The notes under the pieces: generated by a model
Databases searched by the model: none
What the model was told of the DNA's origin: nothing
Seen by the model: only the letters and a program-made list of their open reading frames with translations
In this document: one piece after another, positions 17,664 to 27,900 of the stretch
How the letters are laid out: every line of letters starts with the position of its first letter
Numbering within the stretch: position 1 is the first letter of the stretch
Made by a program: the position numbers and the translations under genes
Assembly: GCA_965368085.1 (NCBI GenBank)
Contig: CBDULP010000007.1
Location: forward strand, 1-64,000
Length of the DNA: 64,000 bases
Direction: 5' to 3'
Origin: Peptoclostridium sp965368085
Lineage (GTDB): Bacteria > Bacillota > Clostridia > Peptostreptococcales > Peptostreptococcaceae

Positions 17664-17710
17664 TTAAAATGCCTGCACAGCTCTAAATCGAGCCCATGCA
17701 GGCATTTTAA
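17664..17710 (-). terminator. Terminator after galE
   Basis: A 14-bp perfect stem (17664-17677 with 17697-17710) carries a nested GCTC/GAGC arm in the loop. On the minus strand it is followed by a T-rich run. It separates galE from the ATP-grasp transcript. Confidence 0.75.
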
Positions 17711-17795
17711 CTGCATATTTATTTTTTACACACATTTACTCAAAAGTTTTGGCCTGAAATCTCACCACTGTCAACAGATCATTTCCCCATAAAGG

Positions 17796-18809
17796 CTAGT
17801 CTCCATATCCACAGGGGTTCTTCCTTTGCCAGTTCCAAGAGTCCCTGCACATTTGCCCTATGTCCCTTTGTGCCCTCCATCCCAGTTCTCTTTCGGCCTT
17901 CGAAGGGTCCGCATAGCATATGGCAACGTCCCCAGGCCTCCTGCCAGTTATCTCATAGGGAATTTCGACCCCGTTTTCCCGCTCGAATGCGTCTACAAGC
18001 TCCAAAACGCTGCATCCCATTCCAGTCCCTAGGTTGTATGCCCCTATTCCACTTTCAGCCATGACCTTTTCAAGAGCCTTAACGTGGCCTCTTGCAAGGT
18101 CCACAACGTGAATATAGTCCCTTACGCCGCTCCCGTCTACAGTGGGATAGTCGCTTCCAAAAACCGAAAGCCTGTCGAGCTTTCCTATTGCGACTTGAGT
18201 TATATAAGGCATGAGATTGCTTGGAATGCCGTTTGGATCCTCTCCCATCATTCCACTCTCATGGGCCCCTATGGGATTGAAATACCTTAAAAGAGCCACT
18301 GCCCAATTGCTGTCTGAATTACATACATCCCCCAGAATCTCCTCTATAACAAGCTTTGTCCTGCCGTAAGGGTTTGACGCGATCGTAGGAAAGTCCTCCT
18401 TAAGAGGCATTACATTCGAGTCCCCGTAAACCGTAGCAGAAGAGCTGAAAACCATCCTCTTCACCTCAAACGCCCTCATGACCTCGCAGAGTATCACAGT
18501 CCCTCCGACATTATTCTCATAATATTTAAGGGGCTTGTGCACCGACTCACCCACAGCCTTGAGTCCCGCAAAGTGGATCACCGCCTCTATGTCATTTTCA
18601 GAAAACACCATATTCAGTGCATATTCATCTCTTATATCAACCTCGTAAAACGCAAAGTCCCTTCCCGATATTACCCTTATCCTTTCAAGAGATTCCCTCT
18701 TGCTGTTTGAAAAATTGTCGAGAACCACAATATCGTATCCCGCATCCAAAAGCTCAACGCAGGTATGGCTTCCAATATAGCCGGCTCCCCCGGTAACAAG
18801 TATGCTCAT
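17796..18809 (-). CDS. galE: UDP-glucose 4-epimerase
   Basis: GalE-type extended SDR of 337 residues. The NAD motif is TGGAGYIGSHT, followed by LDNFSNS, SSSATVYG with the catalytic serine region, and YGRTK with the catalytic tyrosine and lysine. The C-terminal GRRPGDVA signature is also present. It interconverts UDP-glucose and UDP-galactose (or the N-acetyl forms) and so feeds the neighbouring transferases. The ATG at 18809 is six bases after GGAGGG; an upstream ATG at 18815 touches that site and is unlikely. Confidence 0.95.
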   Translation of the reverse strand: MSILVTGGAGYIGSHTCVELLDAGYDIVVLDNFSNSKRESLERIRVISGRDFAFYEVDIRDEYALNMVFSENDIEAVIHFAGLKAVGESVHKPLKYYENNVGGTVILCEVMRAFEVKRMVFSSSATVYGDSNVMPLKEDFPTIASNPYGRTKLVIEEILGDVCNSDSNWAVALLRYFNPIGAHESGMMGEDPNGIPSNLMPYITQVAIGKLDRLSVFGSDYPTVDGSGVRDYIHVVDLARGHVKALEKVMAESGIGAYNLGTGMGCSVLELVDAFERENGVEIPYEITGRRPGDVAICYADPSKAERELGWRAQRDIGQMCRDSWNWQRKNPCGYGD

Positions 18810-18867
18810 TTCCATCCCTCCGCAAAATCTATATAATCCGCTTCTATTTTCCTCACATTACAACCAC

Positions 18868-18873
18868 ATTATA
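18868..18873 (-). promoter_or_regulatory. Extended -10 promoter of galE
   Basis: TATAAT preceded by TGT gives an extended -10 element about 60 bases before the galE start on the minus strand. No convincing -35 hexamer is seen, since that position falls in the end of the upstream gene. Confidence 0.4.
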
Positions 18874-18880
18874 ACATGAA

Positions 18881-19897
18881 TCATTTTGATGTCTCCATGC
18901 GGCTTCTTTTTCTAAAAATCAGCAAGTCGACTATGCCCCTTGAGAATCCCAGCCCGTACGCCATATGAATTACAAAATGCAAAGCCATGAGCACAAGCTT
19001 TTGCCCCGCCCCTTTTATGTGTCCGTTCGAAAGCGAAAATACAGCGTCAAAGCACAGATATAAAATCAGCATGGCAATGTAAAAATACCGGAAATAAACA
19101 TTCACACTTGAAGCCACACCGCCTGCAATAAGAAAAACCAAAAATGCAAACGGAACCAGCTGCAAAATCTTCAAAGGCCTTTTGTGCTTTCTTATAATGG
19201 CTATCTTGCCGTATCCGTATTCAAAATACTGCTTAAACACCCCTTCAAAGCTGTCTTTGGGATAATAATAAGTCCTTATCTTCGGGGTCAAAAACACCCT
19301 CCCTCCATTTTTTACTATCCTAAAGTCCAGGTCCCGCCCTTCACTCCTGTGAAGATTTTCATCATACATGCCCAGCCTTAAAAGGGTTTCCCTTTTAAAC
19401 GAGCCCAGATACACGGTGTCCACATCTCCCTCGTACTTCGGGTCATGAAGCTTCCTGCCTCCAAGCGCAAATTTGGAATAGTAGCTTGCAGCGACGACCT
19501 TTTGAAAAAAGGTCTTTCCGACCGGGATCATGGGGCCACCTACATTGTCGGCCCCTGTACTTTCAATATATTCAACACATTTTTCAACATAGTCATATGA
19601 ATAGTCTGCATGTGCGTCCATCCTTATTATGTATTTCGCATCCGATTTTTTTACAGCCATGTTAAGTGAAATTGATGTGTATTTTCTGTTGTGCTTAAGC
19701 AGTGTTATGTTTGGATACTTCTCCTTCAGCTCCATTACTATTTTGACTGTTTCATCATCGGACCCCCCGTCTACGACTATTATTCCGAAATTCTCTGGAC
19801 CGTAAGTCTGACTCTGGAGGGAGCTTATGCAGTCATATATATAATCCGCCTCGTTTAAAACGGGTATGATAACATCCACAAGCAGCTTTTCCGGCAT
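18881..19897 (-). CDS. ExoA-like GT2 glycosyltransferase with C-terminal membrane segments
   Basis: The GT2 domain covers about residues 1-230: VDVIIPVLNEADYI, VVDGGSDDET, MDAHADYS as the metal-site region, and GRDLDFRIVKNGG. Two or three hydrophobic segments follow (about 250-310). This matches the ExoA-like subgroup of succinoglycan-type transferases. The membrane segments would hold it near the lipid carrier. The ATG at 19897 follows a GGGGGTGA site. It is close to a VanZ-like gene upstream but separated from it by a terminator, so it is probably transcribed separately. Confidence 0.8.
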   Translation of the reverse strand: MPEKLLVDVIIPVLNEADYIYDCISSLQSQTYGPENFGIIVVDGGSDDETVKIVMELKEKYPNITLLKHNRKYTSISLNMAVKKSDAKYIIRMDAHADYSYDYVEKCVEYIESTGADNVGGPMIPVGKTFFQKVVAASYYSKFALGGRKLHDPKYEGDVDTVYLGSFKRETLLRLGMYDENLHRSEGRDLDFRIVKNGGRVFLTPKIRTYYYPKDSFEGVFKQYFEYGYGKIAIIRKHKRPLKILQLVPFAFLVFLIAGGVASSVNVYFRYFYIAMLILYLCFDAVFSLSNGHIKGAGQKLVLMALHFVIHMAYGLGFSRGIVDLLIFRKRSRMETSK

Positions 19898-19978
19898 ACA
19901 AAAATCACCCCCTTGCAAATAAATCCATTTAATAGTTTATACCCCTTAATAGGCGCATATGCCCAAATAAATTTTCGC

Positions 19979-20005
19979 AAAAAAAGAAAGCCCTGTGGGC
20001 TTTCT
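19979..20005 (-). terminator. Terminator after the VanZ-like gene
   Basis: A 9-bp stem (AGAAAGCCC with GGGCTTTCT) and a 3-base loop are followed on the minus strand by six T residues. It lies about 30 bases past the VanZ-like stop codon. Confidence 0.85.
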
Positions 20006-20036
20006 CTGCGAACTATATTCAACTTTCTAAATTCCA

Positions 20037-20483
20037 TTAGCTATTGCCAATGCCCTTTTTAGGTCTTTCAATAAGCGTTTTGACTGCATATATTGCAGAA
20101 AGCGCCAGCATAGCTCCAATGCTGTCTATTGCCACATCCGTAACACGAGGTCCGCGCCCCGGAACAAAAATCTGGTGTATTTCATCACTTGCGGCGTACA
20201 TGGCCGAAAACGCAAAAGCCCACGAAAACCTTCTGAATACAAAGTATGCGGCCGATGCCAGCACCCCATATTCTATGATGTGGGCTGTTTTTCTCACGAG
20301 CCCAGTAACTGAAAATCCTGCATCTTCTATCGCCTGAGCCCTTACCCCCTCATCCGCACATTCGACCCTTTTAACGATTATGTCGGATCTCTTTGTGGAC
20401 TCGTCAGCCGATTGCGAAGAAAAAAAGAATACGACGCAGCACCAAAATATTAAAGCTGCAATTGCAAAGAACTTCTTTTTCAT
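20037..20483 (-). CDS. VanZ-like membrane protein
   Basis: This 148-residue protein has four hydrophobic segments and the VanZ family pattern: FFFSSQSADES after the first segment, VRKTAHIIEYGVLA in the middle, and SDEIHQIFVPGRGPRVTDVAIDSIGA near the end. VanZ proteins give low-level teicoplanin resistance in enterococci, but most family members have no known role; the HxxEY and E-x-x-Q residues suggest a membrane enzyme. The ATG at 20483 has AAAGGA upstream. Its place between phosphatase and glycosyltransferase genes suggests an envelope function. Confidence 0.85.
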   Translation of the reverse strand: MKKKFFAIAALIFWCCVVFFFSSQSADESTKRSDIIVKRVECADEGVRAQAIEDAGFSVTGLVRKTAHIIEYGVLASAAYFVFRRFSWAFAFSAMYAASDEIHQIFVPGRGPRVTDVAIDSIGAMLALSAIYAVKTLIERPKKGIGNS

Positions 20484-20558
20484 GATTTCATTTCCTTTCA
20501 TACATTGCTTTCCTATAATCACCCGGCTTATATCTCTGTATTTCCAAGCTTTAATCTA

Positions 20559-21338
20559 TTATCTCTTTTTGAGTATATTGCTAAAAAATCCATTTCTCTT
20601 TTTGGGGACTATTTCAAAGGGTGTGATATCCTCGTTATTAATTATCTTTTGAGGGTTTGATATGAATATTTCCCTCGCAACATATTCCCCGGCAAGCTTT
20701 TTTGACTCTTCATACGCGTCACTCATTGCAGGTACTCTGACTTTCGAATCGTGCGCATCGCTTGCAACAAAATGTATCATCCTTCTTTTCATTGCTTCTT
20801 TGCAAAACTTGGCAACTATTCCGCCATTCCTGTACGTCAGTGATCTTGCATTCATCTGAAGCAGGCACCCCGCATCTATCATTTTTTCCGCTATTCTCAT
20901 GTCCTTTAAGACCTGCTTGTAGCGCTCCACATGAGCTATCACAGGGATGTATCCCCTTATCCTGAATTCATAAGCCACTTCCTCTATATCGACTGGTATG
21001 CTGTCCGGCCTGAATTCAACGAGCACGTACCTGCTTCCGGCTAATGTGTAAAATCCTCCGTCATCAAGCGACTTCATAAGCCCTTCATTAAAATAAAGTT
21101 CATTTCCCACAGTCACCCTCAGCCCTATGCCCATTCTTTCAAGTTCCGAGTTGAACTCCGCCGCAATTTCCAAAAGTCTTTTCCCGGTCACATAGTCCAT
21201 TTCGGTATGATAGTGGGAAGTGTTTATAATCTGCCTTATGCCTTCTTCATATGCTATTTGGGCCATTTCAAGCGATTCCTCCCGGCTTTTCGATCCGTCA
21301 TCCACGTTTGGAAGTATATGGCAATGTATGTCGATCAT
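20559..21338 (-). CDS. PHP-type protein-tyrosine phosphatase (CpsB/CapC/YwqE-like)
   Basis: Manganese-dependent PHP phosphatase of 259 residues. The metal ligands are visible in DIHCHILPNVDDGS at the N-terminus, TSHYH near 50, IAHVERY near 130 and VASDAHD near 195. This family dephosphorylates the BY-kinase and its targets during capsule synthesis. The kinase gene lies about 11 kb away on the same strand rather than adjacent, which is less usual. GGAGG precedes the ATG. Confidence 0.92.
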   Translation of the reverse strand: MIDIHCHILPNVDDGSKSREESLEMAQIAYEEGIRQIINTSHYHTEMDYVTGKRLLEIAAEFNSELERMGIGLRVTVGNELYFNEGLMKSLDDGGFYTLAGSRYVLVEFRPDSIPVDIEEVAYEFRIRGYIPVIAHVERYKQVLKDMRIAEKMIDAGCLLQMNARSLTYRNGGIVAKFCKEAMKRRMIHFVASDAHDSKVRVPAMSDAYEESKKLAGEYVAREIFISNPQKIINNEDITPFEIVPKKRNGFFSNILKKR

Positions 21339-21487
21339 TTCCCTGAACCTCCTTCAATCCCAGCCATTATGCTTTTTCTTAGGATTTTTATTATTGCAAT
21401 TTAGGTTTTTATATCTGTATTTACAATAATTATTCCCGTTTTTATTGTTTTTATAATACTTTTTTCGGTATGTTTCCAAAACGCAAA

Positions 21488-21531
21488 CATTCCCTTTCAA
21501 GATCAAAGTATCTTATCCTTGAAAGGGAATG
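21488..21531 (-). terminator. Hairpin past the SLH-protein gene
   Basis: A 14-bp perfect stem (21488-21501 with 21518-21531) can extend further through GAT/ATC. The T run after it is weak on either strand, so termination is plausible rather than certain. It lies about 40 bases beyond the SLH gene stop. Confidence 0.55.
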
Positions 21532-21569
21532 CCAAGTCCAATATTTCCATATATTTGACTTTTTCAGAT

Positions 21570-23114
21570 TTAATTGAAATAGACTATGTTTTCCCTGTAG
21601 TCTCTTTGAAGATCCCTTTGAAGGAATTCCAAAAATCTCACTACCATGACACTCGCCTGAGACCTTGTCATTACTTCATTAGGATTGAACCTTCCCTGTT
21701 CGTCTCCCTGGACAAGGCCTATTTCCTTCGCCATGTATACGCTCGACTTGCCCCATGACTGTATCTGCCTGTCATCCGAAAATCCGCTGTAATAGCCTGG
21801 GGTTGGAGCCTTATTTTCAAAGCCCAGTGCCCTTATAAGTATCGTAACAGCCTGAGCCCTTGTAAGAGGGCTGTCCGGATAAAACATGCCGCTTTGCTCT
21901 CCCCTTATTATTCCTTTTTTGTATGCATCCCTTATATAAGCATAGTCCTCATCTTTTACGCTTATGTCAGTGAATACAGATTCCTCCGCCGGCTGCTTTC
22001 TAGACCTTGAGCTTCTCTTTTTATTGTCTTCCATTTCAGGCCTTATGTTGCAGGCCTTCATAACGCCCTTTATGAACTCCATTCTTGTCATTGGAACATC
22101 CGGGCTGAAAAAGTCTCCGCTCTCCTCCAAAACGTCAAGAGAGTAAAGCTTTTCTATGTCAGCCTGTGCCCAGTGGCCTGAAAGATCCCTGAATTTTGGA
22201 ACTATCAGCCTTTCTATTTTAGGGGACATCTCTCTTGAAATCTCTATTGTTCCCCTGTCGCTTCCTCCGCCCGGAACAGTCTTTTCTCCGTCTCCCTGGT
22301 CTATGCCCGTGCCCTCATCGTCCATATCAGGAAGGCTGTAAGTGTATCTCGAAGTCACTTCCCTCTTTGTAACCCTCATATGGCCTCCGTTAAAGCTTGA
22401 AAAGCCAGCCTCATTTTCAGAGTATTTCAGTGTTTTTGATGTACTGTCTGAAACCATCGCCCTCACAGTTCCGCTCCAGTCGACATCTTCCGGGTCTTCA
22501 CCGTCATCTTCTGCAGGTATTGTCCTTTTGTAGTCTATAGTATAGTCTATTATGTTAGTTCCCGTCTCTCCCCAAAAGTTTTCATACCCCACATCGCCTC
22601 CGGATATGTCGACTATTACAGTCCCTTCCGTCTTGTTCACCTTGTAGTATTTCCTTCCCTTGAAGTTTCCAGACAGAAAGTCAGATGCAGCCCTGTTGTC
22701 TATTACATCGGACTTTGAAAACTGGAAGTCCTCAAGCTCGTACTTGTCATTGCCAACCTCTATCTTTTCGCTGTAGCTTCCTATGACGGCGTCCCCTATT
22801 GTCTGTCCCTTGTCGTCACGTTTTGTGTACTCGGTCTCTATGCTTATGGACCTTGAAAGCTTTGCATCTATCGACCTGTCCTTTGGCTCAAGCTTGAACT
22901 TATACGAAAGCTTTCCAGAACCGTCCTTTTCACTTTCAGATATGTCTATTTCTCCCACGAATTTTATGGGTTTTCCCGTTATGAAAACCACTTCCTCATA
23001 TTCATATTCATTGTTGACTCCCCCTGAAAAACCCGGTGGAACCGCAAAAGCACTCTGCGTAAGCAGCATAATCACAAGAGTCGCGCTCATAAACACTGAA
23101 AAAAATTTCTTCAT
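21570..23114 (-). CDS. Secreted S-layer homology (SLH) protein
   Basis: Signal peptide at residues 1-24 (ending QSAFA), then a beta-rich region of about 280 residues with many charged repeats. Three SLH units follow at about 305-360, 385-440 and 445-505. Each has the F-x-D-l-s...W....i..l...gi..G.....F.P....tR.e pattern; examples are FRDLSGHWAQADIEKL and FYPDSPLTRAQAV. SLH triplets bind pyruvylated wall polysaccharide. It is the only protein in this surface bank with a wall-binding domain I recognise, so it may anchor its large neighbours. AAAGGTG precedes the ATG. Confidence 0.93.
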   Translation of the reverse strand: MKKFFSVFMSATLVIMLLTQSAFAVPPGFSGGVNNEYEYEEVVFITGKPIKFVGEIDISESEKDGSGKLSYKFKLEPKDRSIDAKLSRSISIETEYTKRDDKGQTIGDAVIGSYSEKIEVGNDKYELEDFQFSKSDVIDNRAASDFLSGNFKGRKYYKVNKTEGTVIVDISGGDVGYENFWGETGTNIIDYTIDYKRTIPAEDDGEDPEDVDWSGTVRAMVSDSTSKTLKYSENEAGFSSFNGGHMRVTKREVTSRYTYSLPDMDDEGTGIDQGDGEKTVPGGGSDRGTIEISREMSPKIERLIVPKFRDLSGHWAQADIEKLYSLDVLEESGDFFSPDVPMTRMEFIKGVMKACNIRPEMEDNKKRSSRSRKQPAEESVFTDISVKDEDYAYIRDAYKKGIIRGEQSGMFYPDSPLTRAQAVTILIRALGFENKAPTPGYYSGFSDDRQIQSWGKSSVYMAKEIGLVQGDEQGRFNPNEVMTRSQASVMVVRFLEFLQRDLQRDYRENIVYFN

Positions 23115-23145
23115 CGAATCACCTTTTCACATTTTTTTGTCGGTT

Positions 23146-24795
23146 TTACGGTCTTATGTAAACGACCCTGGCAAAAGCTCCATCCCTTACAATGTAAAGG
23201 TTGTCGCCCGGAAGAATCTCATTTGCCTCTATCCTTTCAGAGCCCTTTATTATAAGAGCTTCCTCTAGTATTATGTTAACAGAATTCTTCTTTGACATCC
23301 ACTTTTCTTTTTTTGCGCTGTAGTCGCTTGCATCCCTCGCAGTTACCATCCAGCCTGTCTTTTTGCTTTCATACGCAGAGTCCGCAACCCCGGATGTAAT
23401 CCTCAAAGCCCCAAGGGATTCCATCTCATCCCTTATCGCAATGAATCCAGCCCTGTCGCCGTCAGCATATATGTACGCATGTTTTCCCTTCTTCATTCCA
23501 GGAGCGTACTTTCCAGAAGAAAAGTCCTCAACGTCTACTACCTTATCTTCGTCAACATCGTATATGAATGTATCCTCGTCGTAGTAAAAAGCCATGTCTT
23601 CCATCGCAGACCAATCATGGTTTTCCAGCACATAAAGCTTTTCGGTCTCTATGCTGTACGGAAGAACAATTCCAAGCCTTGCGCTGTATATATAGCTTGC
23701 GTTAAGCTGCGAAGGGGCATTTCCCTCTCCGGCTACCATAACCACGTTTGCATTCTCACCCGCATATGAAGAATCCGCCACTATGAGCGCAGTCTGTCCC
23801 GGGGTTACGGATGAGTCCTCCACAAGCCTTCCACCTTTTACGACAATGCTTCCCTTTGTTATGTTTATGTTCCTCTTGTTTGAAAGCTCGACCTGGGAGC
23901 TGTATGGGCTCTTCTCGTCTATCCTCTCTGAATACAGTCTTTCAAACCTGTCCTTTATGACCATCTTTTCCACAGAATCCCCGCCGAAAAAGTCCTTTAC
24001 CGCAAGGTATGCAGTCTTTCCCTTGTAATATTTGAGATTTTCAGCATTCACCGCGCTTCCCGATATGTATATCTTCGAGTCAGGCGAGAGCTTCATTCTC
24101 GAAGTCGGCACGTCCTCCCAGCTTCCGTTTTTGAGCATCTTTAGCCCTTCAAAAGAGAGCGAGTCGTCATATCTGTCTGAAACTGCAAGCTCTCCCTTGT
24201 ATACTCCTTTTAGCAATATGGACCTGCCCTGGACCTGAATCCTGCTGGCGGTCATAGTGTCGTATGTATCGAAGTAGAGCTTGACCCTGTCTCCTTCGCC
24301 TATTTCTTCACGTCTTATGCTCATTCCGCCCCTTGTAACAATGGTTGCAGGGCCAATGCTGTAAATTTGCTTGTGGCCCAAAAGGTCCATTATTTCAAGC
24401 CTGTCACGGTCTATCATTGTGACCTGACCGCTTCTGAATCTGCTTCCGGGGTCTATCTGCCCGAAACTTTCAGTTGAATACCCGTCGATATAGGTTATTG
24501 TATCCCTTTTATATTCAAGATATACCTCCATGCCCCTTTTAAATTCCGAGAGCTCGTATACTATTTCCATGTCCATCGAATACTCTGTCTTTCCATCTGC
24601 GAAAAGCGTATGGACATCCCCGTCGTAGTCCTCAAGTGTAACCGTGTTCCCGAATATGTTGACTATGAATCCTTCCATGGTTCCAGCCGGGGCTTTTGCC
24701 GCGGCAAATCCAGCCATAGGATAGGATACAATGCAAGCCACCATTAACAGTGCTGTCACTGACAAAATGAACTTTTTTAAATTTAAATATGGCAT
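23146..24795 (-). CDS. Secreted protein of repeated beta segments, S-layer associated
   Basis: About 549 residues with a signal peptide in the first 35 (hydrophobic core, then AGFAAAKAP). The mature part seems to be several short beta units of the type GFIVNIFGNTVTLEDYDGDV and SGQVTMIDRDRLEIMDLLG, in which a beta hairpin with a central N/D-x-[VL] step recurs every 60-100 residues. No catalytic motif or anchor is seen. It is followed 31 bases later by the SLH gene and is probably co-transcribed. The ATG at 24795 has GGAGGT nine bases upstream. I do not recognise a named family. Confidence 0.75.
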   Translation of the reverse strand: MPYLNLKKFILSVTALLMVACIVSYPMAGFAAAKAPAGTMEGFIVNIFGNTVTLEDYDGDVHTLFADGKTEYSMDMEIVYELSEFKRGMEVYLEYKRDTITYIDGYSTESFGQIDPGSRFRSGQVTMIDRDRLEIMDLLGHKQIYSIGPATIVTRGGMSIRREEIGEGDRVKLYFDTYDTMTASRIQVQGRSILLKGVYKGELAVSDRYDDSLSFEGLKMLKNGSWEDVPTSRMKLSPDSKIYISGSAVNAENLKYYKGKTAYLAVKDFFGGDSVEKMVIKDRFERLYSERIDEKSPYSSQVELSNKRNINITKGSIVVKGGRLVEDSSVTPGQTALIVADSSYAGENANVVMVAGEGNAPSQLNASYIYSARLGIVLPYSIETEKLYVLENHDWSAMEDMAFYYDEDTFIYDVDEDKVVDVEDFSSGKYAPGMKKGKHAYIYADGDRAGFIAIRDEMESLGALRITSGVADSAYESKKTGWMVTARDASDYSAKKEKWMSKKNSVNIILEEALIIKGSERIEANEILPGDNLYIVRDGAFARVVYIRP

Positions 24796-24876
24796 CTTCA
24801 ACGCACCTCCTCGTGTAAATTTGTATGTCATTCAAAATAATTCCATTGGATTTTGATGGTTTTCTCGGGAAATAAC

Positions 24877-24948
24877 GAGTATGAAGCCGCCAAAGTTTCG
24901 GACTGTTTGAGCAAAAGCGAATTTTCGAAATTGGCGAGCTTCATGCTC
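24877..24948. other. Long imperfect hairpin with a conserved-looking loop (copy 1)
   Basis: Arms 24877-24900 and 24926-24948 pair over roughly 20 positions with small internal mismatches: GAG, ATGAAGC, GCCAA and TTTCG against CGAAA, TTGGC, GCTTCAT and CTC. The 25-base loop contains GACTGTTTGAGCAAAAGCGA. The same loop core recurs in the element at 48405-48471, whose stem is different. It lies directly after the giant IPT/TIG gene on the minus strand. There is no T run, so it is not an obvious terminator. Confidence 0.6.
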
Positions 24949-24961
24949 TGTTAAGCCTCCT

Positions 24962-27900
24962 TTACTTCCTTGAGCCTGCAACCATGTATCTTCCCATCTT
25001 GTAAACCATTGCCGAAGCCGACGATGAATATCCCGTAGACGCGTCGCTAATCTTTCTCCACGACCCCGAATACGAATCGTATGAAGCTATATATGCACTT
25101 TTCATCCTTCTCATCGCATACTTTGCAGTATCATAGTCCATTGTAAGGCTTATAGGCCCGCTTGCGTTGTATATCTGGCTCTGCGATCCTGCACTGTATA
25201 CTAGCGCCTCCATTACATATTCGTCAGAAAGCGATGTCTGCCCGAATCCCGCTCCATCGCTCGACGGGCTTATTGTAAATTTAACGCCTGCTCCGTCTTC
25301 GTCAACTCCGCCCTGGCTAAACGCGCTTGGATTGAACTGGATCATGAAGTCCCTTCCTATGACCTCTATGTCTGCCGCCCTTGAAGAGTTTGCAACTTCC
25401 AAAGGTATGCTTATCACAGCCTTTTCAGCCCCTGAAAGCTTTGTGGAAGTAAGGTCTATGACAGTCTTGTCCCTGTAGCTGTCCGTTCCTATTACAACCT
25501 GTGCACAGTCTCTCATGAGTGTTATGGTCGTGCTTTCGGCAAGTTCTCCGTCCTTGTCCTCGTATCCCGCATCACTTCCAGTTGTGACCTCGTTGGTCTC
25601 AGTTGAAGGATTTGATGTTGAAATTTTTCCCACAGCCCTTATCTTGAATCTATAGTCGGTCTTTTCCTCTATATCCTGATATATGAAACTGGTCTCGCCC
25701 GTAGTCACCGCAAAATTGTATGAACCGCCGTCTTCAGATACGTATATTTCATATTCATTGGCTCCGTCGACTGCGTCCCATGTGACTCTTATATACCTGT
25801 CGTATATTATCTCGGCCTTGGCGTTTTCAGGTGCGTCTATCTCTTCAAGTCCATATGTTATTCCCTTGTATATGTCGCTTGCCCCTTTGTCCGAGTTGAC
25901 AACTATGAGGCCGCCTTCCCCAAGTTTCCCCTCCGGAGTGGTGACCTTTAGAGTCTCGCTGTCAATATACTCCACCTTTGCCGCCTGCGTCGACTCCTTG
26001 AGCTTGTATCCCTTCGTTCCCACATAAATGTCCGAATCAGTCGCGCCCTCTTCAAGTTCTTCAATCACAGGCATGAAGTATACCTCAGACCCTTCTTCAA
26101 ATCCGGATCCCTTTACAAGTATGGCTTCCCCTCCGTCTATATTGATATTTCTCTTTTTCTCGTTTTGCTTTTCAAAGTCGAGAACATTTGAAACTATAGG
26201 GCTGCTTATATATGTGAATCCCCCGCTAAGCACTCCCAGTTCCCCGTCCGTATTCTCAACCTTTACATCAACCGTTCCTGAATCTCCTGCAGGAGTTATC
26301 ACCTTAAGCGTCTTGTAGTCCACAAGGGTCACATCATCAGGCCTTACTGCGTTTTCACCAAAGAACACGCTTATTCCAGCCCTGAAATCGCTACCCGTTA
26401 TCACTACCTCTTCCCCGCCTATGCTGGAACCCTTTGAAGGCGTTACACTTTCAATCTTTGGAGCCGTCTCTCCGCTTATGAACATGATGTATATGGCCTC
26501 AGGCTTTGAATCTTCAGACGAAACGCTGGCACCGTCGTCATTCATAACTATTAGCTTGAGGAGTTTTCCGACCTCGTCCTCACTTACCTCTGGCATTGTA
26601 AATGTGAGCTTTGAAGGAAGAGTGTAGTCTATATCCGCAGGCGCAACGTTAACCACATTGCCTATCTGGATATCCGCATTCTCCCTGAAGTCATTCCCTG
26701 TCACTGTTATTGTGTTTCCACCCTTGTAAGTCACCTTTACAAGCTTTATCATCTTTTGCTCCGCGCCAAAATCGTAAATAGTCCTTTCAGGCTGTCTCGA
26801 ATCCTTTTCTATGTTGACTATCTCCGGATTGCTGTCCGGGTTCTTGTACTCGTACACCCCGCTGACCTTTCCTCCGTCAGGATTTATGACTGTCAGGTCA
26901 ACTTCCCCTATAGTATGGTATGAAGCAGCTTTCAGCTCTATGTGGTTGGCATCGACAAGCTGCGTCTGAGGAGAAAATCCCTTGTCCACAATAAGCCTCT
27001 TGTCCAAAACCTCGACGCTTATCATCTCATATGCGTTATACGGTATTCCATGCTCATCCTTCATGAGAGTGAGAGGAATGTATGCCTTGTCGTCAGTATA
27101 AGAAACCTCCACCGAGAAAGTCTTTTCGTCTATCGCAGCTGAAAGATTTAGCGTGTCCGCCTTTCCATCATACTCTATCCTGAGGTTTCCCGTAAGTTCT
27201 ACGGTAGTCCTCGAACTGTCTATCCTGCCCGAGTTTTGCTGATCCCTGGGTATGTCCCTGTTTGATATGCTTCCGAACCTTATTACAGGCATTTTCTTTT
27301 CCACTTTTGAAATCTCGCCTGCATCGTTTTCATCATATATGCTTATTGTGCTGCTTGAAAATCCGGTTCCAAATATCTCTATGTCGTTTTTTCCGGCTTT
27401 TGGACCCTTTGAAGGTATTACCTGGTCTATTGCCGGGTTTGAAGAGCTGTATACATAGATCTCCTTGTTTGATATTCCAGAATCATTGTTTACAACGTAA
27501 ACATCGACATCTCCCTGAGCCCCAAGTGGCGCTATAACCTTTATATATCCGGCCGAAAGTTCTCTTACAGCTGCCTTCTTCTTGCCGAAAAACACCGTTG
27601 GCAGCACAGGCCCCACAAGATTTTCATAGTCGTCTCCCAGATTCTCCTGAAGGAACTGTATGTCCTTTCCCGAAAAATCGTCCGGACCCAGAGTCCCGTC
27701 GTCCACTTGCTTTGTCCAGTCGGTCTTGTTTACTTTGTGTCCGTTGAGGTCCAAATACGGCTCTCCAGGATTCCATTCTCCGTCCCCGTTTGAGTCCGTA
27801 TACGGCTCAAAGAATCTAAAGTCGCTTCCCGTTATCTCTACTATGTTTCCTCCTGCCGCGCTTCCCTCGTTTGGAACCATTTTTGTTATCTTGGGATGGG

